Positions 23,737 to 28,295 of a stretch of DNA of 28,295 bases are shown here, piece after piece. The notes beneath the pieces are model-generated. The model did no database searches. It saw only the letters and a list, made by a program, of their open reading frames with translations, and had not been told where the DNA came from. The DNA lies in the NCBI GenBank assembly GCA_964485235.1, contig CAZAIO010000019.1:1-28295 (forward strand), in the 5' to 3' direction. A program made the translations under genes and the position numbers. Origin of the DNA: CAZAIO01 sp964485235. Its GTDB lineage: Bacteria; Chloroflexota; Dehalococcoidia; GIF9; UBA5629. Each line of letters opens with the position of its first letter. Within the stretch, counting starts at the first letter, position 1.

Positions 23737-23751
23737 TGAAAATATATTTCA
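23737..23751. promoter_or_regulatory. putative Fur-family box before the regulator gene
   Basis: TGAAA, ATATA, TTTCA lies 13 bp before the regulator's ATG and overlaps its likely -10 region, consistent with autorepression. Confidence 0.6.
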
Positions 23752-23910
23752 ATTACAATATAGTATATATGACGTTAATAAGACTGTCAAGGTACCGGCA
23801 AAAAGTCATGGGCCCACAGCGCAAAATAGACAAATACGTTTTTACCGGTTGACGAGATGATCGACAGCCTCCGGAGAAAAATGCCGTGCAGCGAACGCCT
23901 TCCATTCCTG

Positions 23911-23919
23911 TGCTATAAT
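23911..23919 (+). promoter_or_regulatory. extended -10 promoter of the DUF3820 gene
   Basis: TGCTATAAT at 23911-23919 is identical to the extended -10 at 17179. It lies 57 bp before the ATG at 23976. Confidence 0.5.
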
Positions 23920-23975
23920 TTGGTTTTACAAAAGCTCACCTGCTATATATCGGGTGTTCAGGGATTCGATCAAGG

Positions 23976-24221
23976 ATGGAACAAAAAGGAAGCACGAACC
24001 CAATCGACCCGCAGATACTGATCGATCTGGTATCGGAGCGGATGCCTTTCGGTAAATACAGGGGCCGCTTAATCTGCGATCTGCCGCAGTCCTATCTGGA
24101 ATGGTTCCAGAGGAAAGGATTTCCTCCGGGGCATCTCGGCACGTTGCTGTCCGCTCTATATGAGATCAAACTCAACGGGCTGGAATACCTTCTGAAACCG
24201 CTGAAGAAAGAACAGCCGTAA
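23976..24221 (+). CDS. DUF3820 family protein
   Basis: The 81-residue protein carries the compact DUF3820 signature M-P-F-G-K-Y-R-G-R-L-I-C-D-L-P at about 24-38, followed by Y-L-E-W-F near 42-46. In other bacteria this fold is linked to putative quorum-sensing-regulated factors and to parts of nuclease-like proteins, but its activity is unsettled. The ATG at 23976 has only AAGG directly against it, so initiation looks weak. The gene stands alone, divergent from the Fur-family gene. Confidence 0.8.
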   Translation: MEQKGSTNPIDPQILIDLVSERMPFGKYRGRLICDLPQSYLEWFQRKGFPPGHLGTLLSALYEIKLNGLEYLLKPLKKEQP

Positions 24222-24258
24222 AACAAGCATTCACTACATAGAAGAATAAAGAACGTTT

Positions 24259-24286
24259 GTAGGGGCGACCGGCCGGTCGCCCCTAC
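24259..24286. repeat. perfect 28-bp GC-rich palindrome
   Basis: Each 14-nt arm begins GTAGGGGCGACCGG and meets its exact complement with no loop. A degraded copy of the same core lies at 26715-26739, again next to a CCCGA/TCGGG hairpin. This is an interspersed repeat, not a gene-specific site. Confidence 0.7.
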
Positions 24287-24297
24287 ATATCACTCAT

Positions 24298-24402
24298 GTC
24301 ATTGCGAGACCATCCCGATATGGTCGGGAAGCGAAGCAATCTGTTGTGAATGAAATGAGATTGCCGCGTCGCCCCGAAATAGTCGGGGCTCCTCGCAAAG
24401 AC
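24298..24402. repeat. REP/MITE-like repeat with GTCATTGCGAG ends
   Basis: Terminal arms GTCATTGCGAG (24298-24308) and CTCGCAAAGAC (24392-24402) are inverted with one mismatch. Inner arms GAAGCAATCT and AGATTGC face each other, and two hairpins, TCCCGA/TCGGGA (24313-24328) and GCCCCGA/TCGGGGC (24371-24389), lie inside. Such elements are common between genes in Dehalococcoidia-type genomes, from general recognition. The remainder of 24222-24571 holds no gene. Confidence 0.7.
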
Positions 24403-24491
24403 GCGGAGAGACGCATAGTAGAGAGAAAAAAATGAAAGTATTGCTTAAGGCAGTTGCCACATTTGCCTTATGGTAAAACATTGTAGGGTAC

Positions 24492-24519
24492 GTATCTCTA
24501 GATGCGCCCGGATTCTGTT
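24492..24519. repeat. short dispersed repeat, copy 1
   Basis: The stretch around TCTAGATGCGCCCGGATTC resembles TTTAGATGGGCCCGTATTC at 28113-28140, sharing roughly two thirds of positions over 28 bp. Both copies are intergenic, beside other repeats or terminators. Confidence 0.35.
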
Positions 24520-24571
24520 AGCAAAGTGTTACCTATGTGCCTGTTTGTACAAATAAAAAATAGTCCATGTC

Positions 24572-24826
24572 CTAATGCCTGAAATGCACGAAAATCCTTC
24601 CGAAATTCTTGTCGTCTTTTTCCACCCGGTGATAGAGCTTTTTCACTTCCGGTTTGAGCAGGTATCGCAATACGCGTTTTTTCAGTTGTCCCGACCCCTT
24701 GCCGGGAATGATCTCTACCAGCGATATCTTTTTCTCTACGGCTTCGGCGATAACCCGATCCAGCTCCGCATCGATGGTAAAGCCCTTGTTATAAATGGCA
24801 TGCAGGTCCAGCACAATCTTCGCCAT
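24572..24826 (-). CDS. stand-alone Smr-domain protein
   Basis: The 84-residue protein is a single small-MutS-related domain. I-V-L-D-L-H near residue 4 matches the L-D-L-H-G motif (here A follows H). I-I-P-G-K-G-S-G-Q-L-K-K-R-V at about 39-52 matches H-G-x-G-x-G-x-L-R, with Pro in place of the usual His. Y-H-R-V-E and G-R-I-F-V complete the fold. Smr domains nick branched DNA or cleave RNA; the replaced residue leaves nuclease activity uncertain. It is the last gene of a three-gene operon, 14 nt after RNase D, which points towards RNA metabolism. Confidence 0.8.
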   Translation of the reverse strand: MAKIVLDLHAIYNKGFTIDAELDRVIAEAVEKKISLVEIIPGKGSGQLKKRVLRYLLKPEVKKLYHRVEKDDKNFGRIFVHFRH

Positions 24827-24840
24827 GTAATAACACCTTT

Positions 24841-25971
24841 TTACTTCAAGGACTCCAGATATGCCTTAAGCGAGGAAAGGAAGGTATCCTGTTGCCATTG
24901 CCGTATGTCACCGGAGTTGAGTTCAATGCTCAGGCTGTCCGGCGCTACAGCAAGCCTTTCAAGGCTGGCCAGCGGCCAGATGAGAGAAGGGTCGAGGGCA
25001 AGACCGTTACCGAGTGACATGCGCCACTCTTTTAGATGGTTCAATCGCCGGAGGCTGCCTTTTCGAGGTCGTACCCGCTTTACAGGGCTCGGCCGGGATA
25101 CAGGCGGAGCGGCGATGCCGTCTCGCAGCGCCTGCTTGAGTCCCTGCCCGAACCGTTTCAATCCGCTATCGGACAGGCCGGGCACCTTGGAAAGGGGTGT
25201 TTCCGGGCTGCCTGCGAGAAAAATAAGGGCGGCATCAGGCAGGACCATAAATACCGGTTTGTGCCAGCGTCGCGCCTCTTTCTCACGGAACAGGAAAAGG
25301 CTGCGGAGCACGGCGAGCCCGTGTTCATCCAGGTCCTTTGCCCCTTTTACGGAAAAGAATGCTTTCTCCATATCCGGCGCGGTGTACCGTATTTCTTCGA
25401 GCCTGGCACACTCTTCAGCGACCCATGCCGTTCGTCCCAGCTGGGCGAGCCGCCGGTCCAGTACCTCTCGCAGCGCGTGCAGGTAGCGGACATCGGAAGC
25501 GGCATATTCGAGCGCTTCTGCGGAGAGCGGTCGCCGTCCCCAGTCGGCACGCTGGAGCCGTTTGCTCTTGTTCAATGGCTGGCCCAGCAGGTCTTCCGTG
25601 AGAGCCCCCAGGCTGAGCCTGGTAACACCGGCGAAACGGGCAGCGAGACTGGTATCGTAAATATTACGGATACGGATGCCGCAATGCCGGTCGAGACTGC
25701 GTACATCGTTCTCCGCGGCGTGAATAATTTTCCCGATGGAGCTATCCAGCAGAATGTCCCGGAGAGGATCCAGGTCCTGAAGAGATATTGTATCGATGAG
25801 ATAGACTTTATTACGAGAGGCTACCTGAATCAGACAGAGCCTCTCGGGATACCGGTGAAAGCTGTCCGATTCCGTATCGAGCGCGATGGAATCCGCCCCG
25901 GATATCTCACGTATTGCAGCGACCAGCTCGACAGGCCGGCTAACGGTCTCGAAAGGGAGCGTTGTGCTCAC
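24841..25971 (-). CDS. rnd: ribonuclease D
   Basis: This 376-residue 3'-5' exoribonuclease has a DEDDy domain (1-185): Asp32 and Glu34 (A-L-D-T-E), Asp89 (H-A-A-E-N-D), and Tyr156 with Asp160 (Y-A-A-S-D). An HRDC domain follows at about 205-290, then a basic linker (S-P-V-K-R-V-R-P-R-K) and a C-terminal helical region. RNase D trims tRNA and other structured RNA 3' ends. The start is GTG 25971, two nt after the cyclophilin stop, so the two are translationally coupled. Confidence 0.9.
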   Translation of the reverse strand: MSTTLPFETVSRPVELVAAIREISGADSIALDTESDSFHRYPERLCLIQVASRNKVYLIDTISLQDLDPLRDILLDSSIGKIIHAAENDVRSLDRHCGIRIRNIYDTSLAARFAGVTRLSLGALTEDLLGQPLNKSKRLQRADWGRRPLSAEALEYAASDVRYLHALREVLDRRLAQLGRTAWVAEECARLEEIRYTAPDMEKAFFSVKGAKDLDEHGLAVLRSLFLFREKEARRWHKPVFMVLPDAALIFLAGSPETPLSKVPGLSDSGLKRFGQGLKQALRDGIAAPPVSRPSPVKRVRPRKGSLRRLNHLKEWRMSLGNGLALDPSLIWPLASLERLAVAPDSLSIELNSGDIRQWQQDTFLSSLKAYLESLK

Positions 25972-25973
25972 TC

Positions 25974-26450
25974 TTATTTCGAGCTTTCCTCTATGGTAAT
26001 GCTGATTATACTGTCACCGTTCTCCAGCGATTTCAGAATATCCATGCCTTTGGTTAGCTGTCCGAAAACCGAATGGCGTCCGTCAAGGTGCGGTTGAGGA
26101 GCGTATGTAATAAAGAACTGGGAACCATTTGTATTGGGTCCGGCATTTGCCATCGAGAGCGCACCGGCGACATGTTTATGATTCGTGAACTCATCGGCGA
26201 ACCGGTAACCGGGCCCCCCTGCCCCTGTTCCGGTAGGGTCTCCTCCCTGTGCCATGAATCCGGGGATTACGCGGTGAAACGTTGTGTTATCGTAGAACCC
26301 CTCACGAGCGAGAAAGACAAAATTGTTCACCGTATTAGGAACATCGGCGGCAAAAAGCTCCAGTTCCAGATCGCCCTTACCCGTTTTTATTGTGGCGGAG
26401 TAATGCTTATCAGCATCAAGCATCATTTGCGGCGGTGTAGAATATTTCAT
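25974..26450 (-). CDS. cyclophilin-type peptidyl-prolyl isomerase
   Basis: This 158-residue cytosolic cyclophilin has the catalytic block F-H-R60-V-I-P-G-F65-M-A-Q-G-G-D-P and the proline-binding motifs A-L-S-M-A-N and N-G-S-Q-F-F-I-T, as well as L-D-G-R-H-S-V-F-G. It has no signal peptide. It speeds proline cis-trans steps in protein folding. It opens the operon with RNase D and Smr. The ATG at 26450 has no strong ribosome site. Confidence 0.93.
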   Translation of the reverse strand: MKYSTPPQMMLDADKHYSATIKTGKGDLELELFAADVPNTVNNFVFLAREGFYDNTTFHRVIPGFMAQGGDPTGTGAGGPGYRFADEFTNHKHVAGALSMANAGPNTNGSQFFITYAPQPHLDGRHSVFGQLTKGMDILKSLENGDSIISITIEESSK

Positions 26451-26631
26451 ATTTATTACGGTTCCGGCCTCGCACGGTCAGCATTACTGAAACCATGATA
26501 AAGCCGGCGGTCACGGATAGACAGGAGCCTACCGCAGACCTTCTCTCCTTTCCGATAGTCTGGACATATTGTAACATCTGAGCCATATGGTGAAAAGCAA
26601 AGCAGGCATATGGACGTTTATATAGAAATCA

Positions 26632-26672
26632 CCCCGATATCTTAGATCCCGACAAAGTCGGGGAAATCGGGG
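26632..26672. repeat. nested CCCGA/TCGGG hairpin repeat
   Basis: Outer arms CCCCGAT (26632-26638) and ATCGGGG (26666-26672) enclose a tight hairpin CCCGAC-AAA-GTCGGG (26648-26662). It resembles the hairpins inside the element at 24298. No T-tract follows, so it is more likely a dispersed repeat than a terminator. Confidence 0.6.
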
Positions 26673-26714
26673 TAACTCCCACAGTAAGCTCACAAAGATC
26701 GGCGTACCTTTATA

Positions 26715-26739
26715 GAGGCGACCGGCCGGTTGCCCCTTC
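26715..26739. repeat. degraded copy of the GGCGACCGGCCGG palindrome
   Basis: GAGGCGACCGGCCGGTTGCC, running on into CCTTC, matches the core of the perfect palindrome at 24259-24286 with a few substitutions. Confidence 0.6.
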
Positions 26740-26979
26740 ATGTAATGATAATTTCATCGGATCACAGCAATAACATTCCGGATAAATCCCGTAATGAAAA
26801 GCAGTACTTATTTACTATCGAAAATATGACCTATTCGCTATTTACCGTTCGAGATATGTCCAATATGCTAAAAGTAATGAATAATTGATTTGCACGGTTA
26901 TAAAATACGGCAAAAAACAAATCAGAGTGCTGTAAGTTGATATATCAATAGAGCGGTCTGATATACAACAGGAGGTGAT

Positions 26980-28005
26980 ATGTATAAACGTTTATTGCTC
27001 ATTGTAGGTGTTATTATTTCGTTACTGGTTATTGGTTGCACCTATAAGAACCCGCAAGGTGAATTTTCACCGGGCGGACTCCAGATATTATTTAATGCCA
27101 GCAGAACTAATATACAGCCCGGAGAGAGTGTTGAACTGGAATGGCATGTGGAGGGTGAAAATTTCTTCGGCATAGACCTGAACGGACAACCGGTCGATCC
27201 TTCCGGTCATCAGGAGGTATGGCCGGTTGATACTACCAGTTACATACTCGGCGTAGATACAGGTGCATCTGTTGAACACCGTGAGATTATAGTAATGGTA
27301 GGTGGTCAGCAGCAACAGTCGCAACAACCCCAACAACCCCAACAACCACAACAGCCGGTTCCCGGTTGTCCCGGCGCACCGATGTTCACGCATTTTGAAG
27401 CTAATCCCGCAACTATACAGTCGGGACAGTCTACGCTGCTTGAATGGGGACCGATAACCAATGGAGCGAGTAACGAACTTGTGGGTTCAGTTGTGTTGAC
27501 ACCAGGCTTCGGCGAAGTGGGTTCGCCCGGCTCGCGTAAGGTTTCTCCGTCCGCAACAACGACCTTCACTTTGTCAGCTACCGGATGCGGCGGTACCGCA
27601 ACTAAATCCGTTACCGTGGTGGTGATGAATGTGGGCACACCGATTCCGATCAATCCAAACCCGCCGGGAGGCAACGGCTGGTCGGGGCCTGCCAAAGTCA
27701 CCAGTGTAGTTGCTCATGCGAACCCGTCATCCTATACAGGACCGAGCGGAGTAATGCTTAATTTCGACGCGGATATTACCGTTGACGGTGCCTGCACGGT
27801 TACCTATAAATGGGAGCGTAGCGATGGAGCAGCTGGACTGGTGGAAACACTGGTCTTTAACGCCGCCGGGACCAAGCAGATCACGGACTACTGGATGTTG
27901 GGGGGAGGACCCGGTTCAGGTAGCGTGTGGGAGCGTGTCAGCATCCTTACACCGCTGCCGATGACATCCAACCAGGCGACTGTAAACCTGACCTTTACAC
28001 CGTAG
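26980..28005 (+). CDS. multi-domain surface lipoprotein with Ig-like domains and QQP linker
   Basis: The 341-residue protein starts at ATG 26980 right after AGGAGGTGAT, a near-perfect ribosome site, so strong expression is likely. A lipoprotein signal ends L-V-I-G-C with Cys20. Ig-like domain 1 covers about 35-107 (N-I-Q-P-G-E-S-V-E-L-E-W). A Gln/Pro linker follows at 110-128. Domain 2 is about 135-217 (A-T-I-Q-S-G-Q-S-T-L-L-E-W, G-F-G-E-V, S-A-T-T-T-F-T-L). A different beta domain runs from 237 to 341. Domain 2 shares its pattern with the lipoprotein at 198. The exposed multi-domain layout suggests a binding or adhesion role. Confidence 0.82.
   Translation: MYKRLLLIVGVIISLLVIGCTYKNPQGEFSPGGLQILFNASRTNIQPGESVELEWHVEGENFFGIDLNGQPVDPSGHQEVWPVDTTSYILGVDTGASVEHREIIVMVGGQQQQSQQPQQPQQPQQPVPGCPGAPMFTHFEANPATIQSGQSTLLEWGPITNGASNELVGSVVLTPGFGEVGSPGSRKVSPSATTTFTLSATGCGGTATKSVTVVVMNVGTPIPINPNPPGGNGWSGPAKVTSVVAHANPSSYTGPSGVMLNFDADITVDGACTVTYKWERSDGAAGLVETLVFNAAGTKQITDYWMLGGGPGSGSVWERVSILTPLPMTSNQATVNLTFTP
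27322..27357 (+). repeat. 9-bp tandem repeat encoding the QQP linker
   Basis: Four tandem copies of CAACAACCC-like units encode Gln-Gln-Pro within the lipoprotein gene. A multiple of three keeps the frame, so linker length could vary between strains by slippage. Confidence 0.7.
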
Positions 28006-28029
28006 GTCTGGTATAAGGCAGATATTTAT

Positions 28030-28067
28030 AAAGGCGGCACCGCGACTTCACAGCAGGTGCCGCCTTT
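28030..28067. terminator. strong hairpin terminator after the lipoprotein gene
   Basis: AAAGGCGGCACC (28030-28041) and its exact complement (28056-28067) form a 12-bp stem around a 14-nt loop, 25 nt after the stop. TTTCGTTTT follows closely, and the A-tract on the other side would allow bidirectional use. Confidence 0.7.
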
Positions 28068-28112
28068 GAATTTCGTTTTGTAGTTTTCATATAGAAAAAA
28101 CGTCGCAGTGGT

Positions 28113-28140
28113 GTGTCTTTAGATGGGCCCGTATTCAATT
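28113..28140. repeat. short dispersed repeat, copy 2
   Basis: TTTAGATGGGCCCGTATTC and its flanks resemble the sequence at 24492-24519. Both lie in intergenic DNA. Confidence 0.35.
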
Positions 28141-28205
28141 ATGAAAGTCTCTCACGGCAGCATCCCTTATAAAAAGAATATTCGGTTACATGCGAATATA
28201 AAGAC

Positions 28206-28234
28206 TTGACAAAATAAAAATAACGGGATACAAT
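28206..28234 (+). promoter_or_regulatory. consensus sigma70-type promoter at the window end
   Basis: TTGACA (28206-28211), a 17-bp spacer and TACAAT (28229-28234) form the best promoter in the window. Transcription would start near 28241. Confidence 0.7.
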
Positions 28235-28276
28235 CACCCCAAATTAAATAGAGCAAAGGCTGGGAACGAGACTAGT

Positions 28277-28295
28277 ATGCCTCCAGCGAAGCTCA
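28277..28295 (+). CDS. possible start of a gene cut by the window edge
   Basis: ATG 28277 begins M-P-P-A-K-L and runs off the window. It lies about 36 nt after the start point expected from the promoter at 28206. The GGGAACGAG upstream is only a fair ribosome site. Too little is visible to name a product. Confidence 0.35.

Larger units (their letters stand above)
26451..26979. other. 529-bp intergenic region with repeats
   Basis: Besides the two repeats above, it contains an imperfect direct repeat (26819-26836 and 26854-26871, sharing ATATG, CC and GCTA) and the palindrome TTGATATATCAA at 26937-26948. TTGATA and TATACA flank 19 bp just before the lipoprotein gene and may be its promoter. 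I see no gene. Confidence 0.4.

Noticed and set aside
24299..24481. 60-residue minus-strand open frame
   Set aside because: It is a translation of the REP-like element.
25036..26097. 353-residue plus-strand open frame
   Set aside because: It is antisense to rnd and the cyclophilin gene, whose catalytic motifs are complete; the long frame reflects codon bias.
26529..26741. 70-residue minus-strand open frame
   Set aside because: It is made almost entirely of the dispersed hairpin and palindrome repeats and has no ribosome site.
27322..27357. Tandem repeats as a CRISPR array
   Set aside because: Nine-bp units with no spacers, in frame within a gene and encoding Gln-Gln-Pro.

Overview
The window looks like a chromosomal segment of an anaerobic bacterium, most likely an uncultured Chloroflexota of the Dehalococcoidia type. 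This is inferred from gene content and style, not from a marker gene: lipoproteins with repeated Ig-like beta domains, a DUF169 protein, a PEP-mutase/isocitrate-lyase-like enzyme, an Fe-S/FAD old-yellow-enzyme reductase, and REP-like palindromes of a kind I associate with these genomes. AGGAGG-type ribosome sites and lipoboxes show it is bacterial. I see no rRNA, tRNA or CRISPR array.

Layout. 1-98 is the tail of a YegP/DUF1508 protein. 198-779 is a surface lipoprotein. 780-3950 is an AT-rich stretch of small, mostly unrecognised genes, several of them very short: a DUF2683-like protein, an lmo0937-type membrane peptide and a four-cysteine 58-residue protein. 4055-9592 holds metabolic and hypothetical genes: a secreted metallophosphoesterase divergent from an ATP-grasp protein, a 215-residue protein whose best ribosome site leads into an in-frame UGA, a zinc-ribbon protein, and a probable DUF169/PEP-mutase-like operon. 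9927-10977 is an XRE-type regulator facing strong palindromic operators and a very short SD-plus-terminator unit. An alpha/beta hydrolase follows.

12401-17020 is the most coherent system. A KdpD-like sensor kinase lacking the KdpD N-terminal domain overlaps a KdpE-like response regulator. A universal stress protein follows, and an APC-superfamily permease converges on it. The stress-protein and permease promoters share the same array of TTGA direct repeats spaced 11, 21 and 11 bp, placed at the same distance from a TATnCT -10 box. This looks like a small regulon of the adjacent response regulator. The permease carries a GDVGSS motif reminiscent of Kup potassium transporters, so K+ or osmotic stress is a reasonable but unproven theme.

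17196-22167 is an MFS / Fe-S flavin reductase / MFS cluster, with extended -10 promoters before both transporters and a likely leaderless start for the first. 22248-23723 is a zinc-type ABC binding lipoprotein plus a Fur-family regulator, each preceded by a TGAAA-N5-TTTCA box. 23976-26450 holds a DUF3820 protein, then a tight cyclophilin / RNase D / Smr operon. REP-like repeats lie on both sides of that operon. 26980-28005 is a second lipoprotein related to the first, followed by a terminator and a strong promoter for a gene running off the window.
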